Source of the DNA: Variovorax paradoxus
GTDB lineage: Bacteria > Pseudomonadota > Gammaproteobacteria > Burkholderiales > Burkholderiaceae_C
NCBI RefSeq assembly: GCF_902712855.1
Contig: NZ_LR743508.1
Span: forward strand, 930,001 to 994,000
DNA: 64,000 bases
Direction of reading: 5' to 3'
Every line of letters starts with the position of its first letter. Position 1 is the stretch's first letter. Under the pieces are notes generated by a model. That model was not told the origin of the DNA, ran no database searches, and was given only the letters and a program-made list of their open reading frames with translations. Below, in pieces: positions 41,829-48,107 of this stretch. The translations under genes were made by a program, and so were the position numbers.

Positions 41829-42524
41829 TCAGGGCACGCGCGGCGCGGTGCGTGCGCGCACCAGCGTCGCGAAGTTGCGCAGCTCCGCGGCATTCAGGTC
41901 CGACACGGCCCAGGCCTGCATGCCGCCCTGCGCCCAGTGCGCGAGTTGGTAGCCCTGGCGCGTGGAGAACGAAGGCGCCTGCGCCTTGCCTTCCGGCGCG
42001 GGCCACACGAACAGGTTGATCACGTGCGGTCCCGAGCGGTACACCAGTGCCGCCACCGTGCGCCCGTCGAGGTAGTCGAGCCGGCCGCCCGCCAGCGGGA
42101 AACCCTCGTCGGCAAGGTCGACCACCGGTGGCGAGAAATCGAGCTTGCCTGCGAACCACGGCTTCACCGTGTGCTGGTCGGTGGAGGCCACGTCGGCGAG
42201 GTGCGCGGCCATCAGCGAGCGCACATGGTTGCCGGTGACCGCCTCCGCCAGCGCATCGGGCGAGGAGGGCGCCAGCGGCGATGCGAGCAGCACCAGCGCA
42301 AGGCCCCATGCCGTGGCGGCACCCGTGCCGAACCATGCCAGCGCCTGCCACCCCCGGCGGCGCTTCGGTGCCTCGGCGCGCGCGGAAGCGGGTGCAAGCG
42401 CAGGCACCGCACCGGCCTCGGCGCGCACCGCCTGCGCGATGCGGCCCGCCAGGCCACCCGGCGGCACGTGCCGCGTGGCCTGCCGGCGGATCAGCATGCC
42501 CAGTTCGTCGTCAGACATTGACAT
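41829..42524 (-). CDS. anti-sigma factor, membrane-anchored
   Basis: A 231-residue single-span membrane protein. A short cytoplasmic N-terminus (MSMSDDELGMLIRRQATRHV) is followed by one membrane helix (about residues 59-82, WQALAWFGTGAATAWGLALV) and an extracytoplasmic domain. Its gene overlaps the upstream ECF sigma gene by 14 bp, the usual sigma/anti-sigma layout. It should hold the sigma factor inactive until an envelope signal appears. No zinc-binding anti-sigma motif was seen. Confidence 0.82.
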   Translation of the reverse strand: MSMSDDELGMLIRRQATRHVPPGGLAGRIAQAVRAEAGAVPALAPASARAEAPKRRRGWQALAWFGTGAATAWGLALVLLASPLAPSSPDALAEAVTGNHVRSLMAAHLADVASTDQHTVKPWFAGKLDFSPPVVDLADEGFPLAGGRLDYLDGRTVAALVYRSGPHVINLFVWPAPEGKAQAPSFSTRQGYQLAHWAQGGMQAWAVSDLNAAELRNFATLVRARTAPRVP

Positions 42525-43098
42525 GGCGCGTCCTTCCTCCTTCGTCTCCCTGGCTGCCGGGGCGGTCGTCGCGCAGGCTCTCGCGCAGCATCGCCCGTGC
42601 GCGCGACAGCCGCGACATCACGGTGCCCAGCGGCACGCCCGCGATGCGCGCGATGTCCTCGTAGCGCATCTCTTCCAGCTCGCGCAGCACCACGACCTCG
42701 CGGTACACCGGCGGCAGCGCGTCGATGGCGGCGTTGACGCGCTCGCCCTGCATGCGCTGCTCCCACTGGCGCGCCGGGTCGGCGCTGCCGGGCGGCGCCG
42801 CCATGCCCGCCGCTTCGCTGTCGCGCAGCTCGTCGAACTCGAGCTGGTCGGCCAGCTGCCGGTTCTGCCTCATCCAGTCGTAGCAGGCATTGCGCACGAT
42901 GCCCAGCAGCCACGGCCGCGCACTCTCGCCGCGCAGCCCGTCGAAGAAGCGGAACGCGCGCAGGCAGGCCTCCTGCACCGCGTCCTGCGCGAGCTGGTCG
43001 TCGCGCAGCAGCCAGCGCGCAAGGTTCCAGGCCGCATCGAGGTGCGGCAGCGCGGCGGCTTCGAACTGGCGTGTGCGGTCGGTCGTCAACGGGTCCAC
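42511..43098 (-). CDS. ECF-family RNA polymerase sigma factor
   Basis: A 195-residue extracytoplasmic-function sigma factor. Region 2 includes AQDAVQEACLRAFRFFDG and PWLLGIVRNACYDWMRQN; region 4 has LPPVYREVVVLRELEEMRYE and IARIAGVPLGTVMSRLSRAR. The start is GTG 43098 behind AAGGAG, because the frame upstream is otherwise unrelated. A GGGAATAA-N15-CGTCAT element lies just before it and an identical one faces the opposite gene, so it probably directs its own transcription and that of the beta-propeller-cupredoxin gene. Confidence 0.9.
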   Translation of the reverse strand: MDPLTTDRTRQFEAAALPHLDAAWNLARWLLRDDQLAQDAVQEACLRAFRFFDGLRGESARPWLLGIVRNACYDWMRQNRQLADQLEFDELRDSEAAGMAAPPGSADPARQWEQRMQGERVNAAIDALPPVYREVVVLRELEEMRYEDIARIAGVPLGTVMSRLSRARAMLRESLRDDRPGSQGDEGGRTRHVNV

Positions 43099-43115
43099 GG
43101 GCTCCTTCTTCCTGC

Positions 43116-43144
43116 ATGACGGAGCGGGCCGGCGTTTTATTCCC
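43116..43144 (-). promoter_or_regulatory. ECF-type promoter, sigma-operon side
   Basis: Minus strand GGGAATAA (43144-43137), 15-base spacer, CGTCAT (43121-43116), ending 18 bp before the sigma start codon. The same elements with the same spacer occur on the other strand at 43165-43193. Confidence 0.72.
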
Positions 43145-43164
43145 GGTCTTTTGTGCGAACCGGC

Positions 43165-43193
43165 GGGAATAAGCGGGGCAGGCCATGCGTCAT
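43165..43193 (+). promoter_or_regulatory. ECF-type promoter, beta-propeller-cupredoxin side
   Basis: GGGAATAA (43165-43172), 15-base spacer, CGTCAT (43188-43193), 62 bp before the start codon. Identical boxes and spacing to the divergent copy at 43116-43144. Confidence 0.72.
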
Positions 43194-43254
43194 GCCCCTT
43201 GCGAGCGTTCCGGATTCTGCGCGCTCGCGTCCTTTCCATCAGGAGGTTTCCACC

Positions 43255-44601
43255 ATGATCCCCATGTCCGCCATGCGCCGCCGCTCGCGCATCCTTGTCC
43301 TGGTCTCGGTGCTGGCCGCTTCGGCGGCCCCAGCGCTCGCCGCAGGGCTCAAGGCCTACGTCGGCAACTTCAAGGACAGCACCGTCAGCGTGATCGACAC
43401 CGCCGCCGAGCGCGTTGTCGCCACCGTGCCCGTTGCGGCGGGGCCCGACGGCATCGTCGTCGCGCCGGGCGGGCGCAGCGTGTTCGTCAGCGGCTCCGGT
43501 GCCTCGGCCGTGAGCGAGATCGACGCGGCCACCGACCGCGTCGCGCGCAGCATCGAGGTCGGCAAGGGTCCGCAGGGCCTGGCGATGACCACCGACGGAA
43601 AGTGGCTGCTGGTGGCCGTCAACGGCGACGACCGCGTGGCTTTCGTCGACACGGCCGCGCATGGCGTGAGTGCCTCCGTATCCGTGCCCAAGCCTCACAC
43701 CATCGCCATCCGGCCCGACGGGCGGCAGGCCTACATCGCATCGCAGGAGCCCGGCCATTTCGCGCTGGTGGTGGTCGACATGGCCAGCCGCGCCGTGGTC
43801 GGCGAGATTGCGCTCGACAAGCCGCCGCGCGACCTCGAGTTTGATGCCGACGGCAAGGCGCTGTACCTCACGCTGGCGGGCGTGCCCGCCGTGCAGGTGC
43901 TCGACCCCGCCACCAACCAGTGGGGCGCGCCGATTCCTACCGGCGTGTCGCCGCACATCGCGCAGCGCTTCGCGGGCATGGCCAGCGGCGCGGTGGTGGT
44001 GCAGGGGCCGGGCGAGGTCATGCTGTTCGATCCCGCCGCGCGCACGTCGGTGCGCAGCATCGGCGTGGGCAAGCAGCCGCACTGGCTCGATCTGTCGGCG
44101 GATGGCAGGAAGCTGTGGGTGAGCAACGAGGGGTCCAACGACGTGAGCGTGGTCGACCTGGCCGGCGGGCCGATGCACACCGTGGCGGTGGGCAATGCGC
44201 CGCGCAAGATCGCGCTGCAGCGCACGACGCCGGCACCCGTGGCGCACGCCGGAGGCTCCGTGCATGCCGCAGCCCCAGCGCATGCAGGAGGCTTCGTGAA
44301 CGCCATGAAGGTTGTGGACGCCGCGCCCGCCAGGGGCGCGGCCCGGGTCGCCATTCGCAACTTCGCCTTCGAGCCCGCGCAGATCACCGTCAGCGTCGGC
44401 CAGAGCCTGACCTGGCAGAACGACGACGGCCCGCCGCACGGCCTGGTCTTCAAGGACGGCACCACCGGCATCGACCTGCTGCTGCCCGGCAAGAGTTTCG
44501 CGCGCACCTTCGACAAGCCGGGCGTGTACGAGTACGCCTGCCCGGTGCACCCGTACATGACGGCGCGGGTCACGGTGGTGGCCTCGCAGGCGAGGTTGTG
44601 A
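43255..44601 (+). CDS. YVTN beta-propeller protein with C-terminal cupredoxin domain
   Basis: Exported 448-residue fusion. A Sec signal (RRRSRILVLVSVLAASAAPA, cut near ALAAG) precedes six or seven YVTN/NHL-type beta-propeller blades starting AYVGNFKDSTVSVIDTAA, each with the DTAA/ATDRV type repeat. A histidine- and alanine-rich linker (about 325-365) leads to a plastocyanin-like domain whose copper ligands are recognisable: His in GPPHGLVF, and Cys, His and Met in YACPVHPYMTA. It is divergent from the ECF sigma/anti-sigma pair and has an ECF-type promoter, so it is probably their main target. Electron transfer or copper handling in the periplasm is a reasonable guess. Confidence 0.87.
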   Translation: MIPMSAMRRRSRILVLVSVLAASAAPALAAGLKAYVGNFKDSTVSVIDTAAERVVATVPVAAGPDGIVVAPGGRSVFVSGSGASAVSEIDAATDRVARSIEVGKGPQGLAMTTDGKWLLVAVNGDDRVAFVDTAAHGVSASVSVPKPHTIAIRPDGRQAYIASQEPGHFALVVVDMASRAVVGEIALDKPPRDLEFDADGKALYLTLAGVPAVQVLDPATNQWGAPIPTGVSPHIAQRFAGMASGAVVVQGPGEVMLFDPAARTSVRSIGVGKQPHWLDLSADGRKLWVSNEGSNDVSVVDLAGGPMHTVAVGNAPRKIALQRTTPAPVAHAGGSVHAAAPAHAGGFVNAMKVVDAAPARGAARVAIRNFAFEPAQITVSVGQSLTWQNDDGPPHGLVFKDGTTGIDLLLPGKSFARTFDKPGVYEYACPVHPYMTARVTVVASQARL

Positions 44602-44773
44602 ACGCTGCGGGTCGAGGTCGGCTGGCGAAGCGAACGGCACGGGCAGGTGGGGCGGCGGGCTGCATCCGGGGAACCGGAATCGTTCGTGCGCCTGCACGAA
44701 CGGGCGGCCGTGTCTATGATGGCCGCCGCCTTTGCCTTCCTTCTTCCTGACCCCTGTCCAGAGCGAGAACACC

Positions 44774-45784
44774 ATGAGCATTCCCACCACCCGCCTCGGC
44801 CGCACCGGCCTCACCGTGTCGCGCCTCGCGCTCGGTACCATGACCTTCGGCCTGCAGACCGACGAGGCGGTGTCGCACCAGATCCTCGACAAGGCGGCCG
44901 AGGGCGGCATCAACTTCCTCGACACCGCCGACGTGTACCCGTTGGGCGGCACCGTCGAGACCACCGGCCGCACCGAGGAGATCATCGGCAACTGGCTGGA
45001 AAAGCAAGGCTCCGCGGGCCGTCGCCGCTTCGTGGTGGCCACCAAGGCCGTCAACAAGGTCGGCCCCAACCCGTGGGACCAAGGCGCTTCGCGCAAGCAC
45101 CTGCTGGACGCGATCGATCTTTCGCTCAAGCGGCTGAAGACCGACCATGTCGACCTGTACCAGCTGCACATGGACGACCGCGAGACGCCGCTCGAGGAAA
45201 CCCTCGAGGCACTCGATGTCATCGTGAAATCGGGGCGCGCGCGCTACATCGGCGTGTCGAACTTCCTGGCCTACCGGCTGGCCCGCGCGCTGGGCAAGTC
45301 GGACCTGCACCGGTTCACCCGTTTCGTGTCGGTGCAACCGCGCTACAGCCTGCTGTTCCGCGAGATCGAGCGCGAGCTGCTGCCGCTGGCGGCGGAAGAG
45401 GGCCTGGGCGTGATCCCCTACAACCCGCTGGCGGGCGGCCTGCTGACCGGCAAGTACAAGCCCGGCGGCAAGCCCGAGGAGAACACCCGCTTCACGCTCG
45501 GCACCGCAGGCAACATGTACCAGGACAGGTACTGGAACGAGCGCAGCTTCAACACCGTGAGCGAGCTGCACAAGCTGGCGGACGAGGCCGGCGTGCCGCT
45601 GGCGACGCTCGCCGTGGCCTGGGTGATGGCGAATCCGCTGATCACCGCGCCGTTGCTGGGTGCGAGCCGGCCCGATCAGCTCGATGCCACGCTGGCCGCG
45701 GCGCAGTACAAGCTCGATCCCGCGCTGAAGCAGAAGCTGGACGAGCTGACGGCCGAATACCGCAAGGGTGACGCGCCGCGCTGA
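44774..45784 (+). CDS. aldo/keto reductase
   Basis: A 336-residue NADPH-dependent aldo/keto reductase with TIM-barrel motifs. MSIPTTRLGRTGLTVSRLAL opens the protein; FLDTADVYPLGG holds the catalytic Asp/Tyr, VVATKAVNKV the Lys, and LYQLHMDDRETPLEETLEAL the His. GVIPYNPLAGGLLTGKYK and the C-terminal cofactor region are typical of the YajO/IolS-like subgroup. The ATG at 44774 is the family start. Substrate is unknown. It is followed by a large intergenic repeat block. Confidence 0.92.
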   Translation: MSIPTTRLGRTGLTVSRLALGTMTFGLQTDEAVSHQILDKAAEGGINFLDTADVYPLGGTVETTGRTEEIIGNWLEKQGSAGRRRFVVATKAVNKVGPNPWDQGASRKHLLDAIDLSLKRLKTDHVDLYQLHMDDRETPLEETLEALDVIVKSGRARYIGVSNFLAYRLARALGKSDLHRFTRFVSVQPRYSLLFREIERELLPLAAEEGLGVIPYNPLAGGLLTGKYKPGGKPEENTRFTLGTAGNMYQDRYWNERSFNTVSELHKLADEAGVPLATLAVAWVMANPLITAPLLGASRPDQLDATLAAAQYKLDPALKQKLDELTAEYRKGDAPR

Positions 45785-46265
45785 GTCTGGTGTTTCGCCT
45801 TCCCCCGCTGGGGGAAGGCAGCGATGGGGGCAGGCCTGCGCGCATGCGCCGCGCTTCATCAAGCGCCGCCGTGCCCCCACCCCAACCCTCCCCCAGCGGG
45901 GGAGGGAGCAAATCGCCGGCAGCACCTCTCTTCTCTTGTCCCTTCTCCCGCTTGCGGGAGAGGGTTAGCGTGAGGGTGTGCCTTCGACGAGGCGCCGCGG
46001 TGGCGTGGACGCCGATGCCCTCACCCCAACCCTTTCCCCAAGGGGAGAGGGCAAGTTCCCGCGCTGCCTCTGCCTGATTCCCTCTCGCGGAAAGGAAGTG
46101 CAGAACCCAGGTGCCGAAGTCTTTGTCTTCCTCCTTCCCCCTCTGGGGAAGGCAGGGATGGGGGCAGGCCTCCGCACAGGCGCCGCGTTTCTTCGAGCGC
46201 CGTGCTGCCCCCACCCCAACCCTCCCCCAGCGGGGGAGGGAGCAAATCGCCGGCAGCACCTCTCT
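45785..46265. repeat. intergenic repeat block, left of the IS110 element
   Basis: Noncoding and built from two related units. The motif CTCCCGCTTGCGGGAGAGGG (45945-45964) and repeated blocks such as CCCCACCCCAACCCTCCCCC and GTGCCGAAGTCTTTGTCTTC mark it; several short open frames are by-products. A 334-bp unit (45932-46265) reappears in slightly diverged form at 47492-47815 after the element, so the IS separates two tandem copies. Confidence 0.78.
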
Positions 46266-46279
46266 GATATTGTTTATCC

Positions 46280-46460
46280 GCTCCCGTAGCGCTGAAGGGA
46301 GCCCGTTCGGTAGACCCTGTGCTCCTCCTTGGGCCTCCAGCCCGTAATAAAGACTGGGGAACCGTACGGATTCGACGCTGTAGCTCGAACGGTGTCTTGG
46401 GGCGTCGCTGGCCGATGCGCTGGCGACGACCCCGCATATCAGGGTGTGCGTGTCGAATGC
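46280..46460 (+). ncRNA. candidate IS110 bridge RNA
   Basis: By-eye fold in three parts. First, a 5' stem-loop GCTCCC/GGGAGC (46280-46302). Second, a loop closed by CCGTTCGGT (46303-46311) with ACCGTACGG (46361-46369; one mismatch) and capped by GGGC/GCCC (46331-46343); its strands 46318-46330 and 46344-46355 would be the target guides. Third, a loop closed by TTCGAC/GTCGAA (46371-46376 and 46452-46457) and capped by GGGGCGTCGC with GCGACGACCCC. In that third loop GAACGGTGTCTT (46387-46398) equals the right end of the element (47481-47492), and ATATCAG (46436-46442) is the reverse complement of core plus left end, CTGATAT. This matches donor guides of IS621-type bridge RNAs. Confidence 0.75.
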
Positions 46461-46491
46461 GGCGCATTGACTCTGCTCAAGGAGTATCACG

Positions 46492-47474
46492 GTGACATGC
46501 AAGGTAGGAGTGGACATCAGCAAGATGAAGCTCGATGTGGCGTGGCTGCGGGCGGACGGCAAGTACCGCTCCAAGGTGTTCCCCAACAACGCAGGCGGCT
46601 TCGCTGAGCTGCTGCGATGGCTGCAATCCAATCTGCCCGATGGCAAGGCAACGGCCCACGTCTGCATGGAAGCCACCGGGACGTACCACGAGGCCCTGGC
46701 GCTGTTCCTGCATGACCAGGCGGTGGCTGTCTCGGTCGTGAACCCGCTGCAGGTGAAGCGATTCATGGAGCTCGAGGGTGTTCGCAACAAGACCGATGGC
46801 GGCGACGCGAAGGCCCTTGCACGGTTTTGCGACAAGACCGCTCCGGCGTTGTGGGAGGCGCCTTCTGCGGGCGTGCGCTCGCTGCAGGCGTTGGTGGCCC
46901 GGCTGGACACGCTGCTGGAACTCAGGCAGGCCGAGTCGAACCGCCTGGAGGTCGCCCACGACGCGGTCAGGTCGTCTCTCACCGCGGTCATCTCGAGCCT
47001 GGACGAGTCCATCAAGGACGTGCGCATGCAGATCCGCAAGACCATCGACGACGACCCTGATCTGCGGCAACGCGGCGAACTGCTCGCCTCGATCCCGGGC
47101 CTCGGGGACAGGACAATTCCCAGCTGCTCGCATACATCGGGCGTCCCGAGCGATTCGGCTGCGTCAAGGCGCTGATTGCCTATGCCAGCCTCACGCCGAT
47201 GATCAGACAGTCCGGCACATCGTTGGACAAGCGACGAGGAACGCATCCTCAGGGGCATCGGGAGTTCAGGAACGCGCTTTACTTCCCGGCCATGGTGGCC
47301 GGCAGATACAACCCGTTGGTGGCCGAGTTCTGGCAGCGCCTGAAGGCGCAGAACAAGCCCGGCAAGGTCATCGTCGTGGCCTGCATGCACAAGCTCCTGG
47401 CCATCGCCTACGGCGTGCTGAAGTCGGGCAAACCCTTCGATGCGAACCATCATCCCAAGGCAGTCTGTGGTTGA
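46492..47474 (+). pseudogene. IS110-family transposase (DEDD), frameshifted
   Basis: The first half (GTG 46492, SD AAGGAG at 46479) reads VGVDISKMKLDVAWL, the RuvC-like DEDD start, then CMEATGTYHEALALF and NKTDGGDAKALARF with the later acidic residues. Near 47118 the frame breaks; the C-terminal Transposase_20 domain continues in another phase as QLLAYIGRPERFGCVKALI and QSGTSLDKRRGTHPQGHREF with the conserved serine region, ending 47474. Comparison with the expected IAQLL suggests one G was lost from ATTGCCCAG, leaving ATTCCCAG. No known programmed frameshift explains it, so the copy is probably inactive. Confidence 0.85.
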
Positions 47475-47476
47475 CA
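47471..47476 (+). promoter_or_regulatory. -35 box at the IS right end (promoter formed on circularisation)
   Basis: TTGACA lies 15 bp inside the right boundary. If right and left ends are joined, the left end supplies GATATTGT, giving TTGACA-N17-TATTGT just before the bridge RNA. In the linear element no -10 follows it within the IS. Confidence 0.6.
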
Positions 47477-47491
47477 AGCAGAACGGTGTCT

Positions 47492-47942
47492 TCTCTTGTC
47501 CCCTCTCCCGCTTGCGGGAGAGGGTTAGGGTGAGGGTGTGACTTCGACGAGGCGCCGCGGTGGCGTGGACGCCGATGCCCTCACCCAACCCTCTCCCCAA
47601 AGGGAGAGGGAGCAAGTTTCCGCGCTGCCTCTGCCTGATCCCCCTTCCGGAAAGGAAGTGCAGAACCCAGGTGCCGAAGTCTTTGTCTTCCTCCTTCCCC
47701 CTCTGGGGAAGGCAGGGATGGGGGCAGGCCTCCGCACAAGCGCCGCGTTTTTCAAGCGCCGTCGTGCCCCACCCCAACCCTCCCCAGCGGGGAGGGAGTA
47801 ACTCCCAACGCCGCCTCTCTTGCCCCCTCTCCCGCCTGTGGGAGATGGTTGGGGTGAGGGTGTGCCTTCGACGAGGCGCCGCGCCTCTTCAAGCGCCGCC
47901 GTGCCCCGACCCCAACCCTCTCCCAGCGGGGAGGAAAAACCC
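47492..47942. repeat. intergenic repeat block, right of the IS110 element
   Basis: Second diverged copy of the unit left of the element (compare 47492 onward with 45932 onward), then a further partial unit with CTCTCCCGCCTGTGGGAGA. No supported gene. Short open frames here translate shared repeat sequence. Confidence 0.76.
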
Positions 47943-48033
47943 AGGAACACCGCGGAACCGGCTTTGCCGGGCCGCCGGTGTTGCCCCCGGAAGGGGGTTG
48001 GCGAAGCGACACGAAGTGCGCGCAGCCTGGGGG
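47943..48033 (-). repeat. 91-bp hairpin repeat, copy D
   Basis: Fourth copy, leftward orientation, with CCGGC-TTT-GCCGG as its inner stem and a GGAA hairpin loop. It sits between the repeat block and the RND operon, 75 bp before the outer-membrane gene. Confidence 0.8.
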
Positions 48034-48041
48034 AGAGCCGA

Positions 48042-48070
48042 AACTGTCAGAACTGTCAGTCAACCGACAG
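48042..48070 (+). promoter_or_regulatory. AACTGTCAG direct repeat with CTGTC/GACAG inversion
   Basis: AACTGTCAG is repeated in tandem (48042-48059), and CTGTC pairs with GACAG at 48066-48070 across 8 bases. It lies 38 bp before the first RND-operon gene. OmpR-type regulators often bind such direct repeats, so the operon's own regulator is a candidate binder. Confidence 0.4.
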
Positions 48071-48107
48071 CGAGCGGTTCGACGAGGCTTCCTAAAGTGG
48101 CCTCACC

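Larger units (their letters stand above)
46266..47491 (+). mobile_element. IS110-family insertion sequence (frameshifted copy) with bridge-RNA-type 5' region
   Basis: About 1226 bp. Boundaries come from comparison with the intact flanking unit: the left flank ends in CTCTCT and the right flank resumes TCTCTTGTCCC, as at 45925-45941. A CT dinucleotide precedes the element (46264-46265) and ends it (47490-47491), as for the CT core of IS110-type elements such as IS621. No terminal inverted repeats were seen, which is also normal. Content: a structured noncoding 5' region (46280-46460) and a DEDD transposase broken by a one-base deletion. The right end carries TTGACA at 47471-47476. Confidence 0.87.

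Noticed and set aside
46100..47800. Short peptides with repeated sequence (for example a FLLPPLGKAGMGAGLR type)
   Set aside because: They are translations of the noncoding repeat block in both places and have no start signals.
45785..47942. CRISPR-like repetition
   Set aside because: Units are over 300 bp, diverged and not separated by unique spacers; no cas genes nearby.
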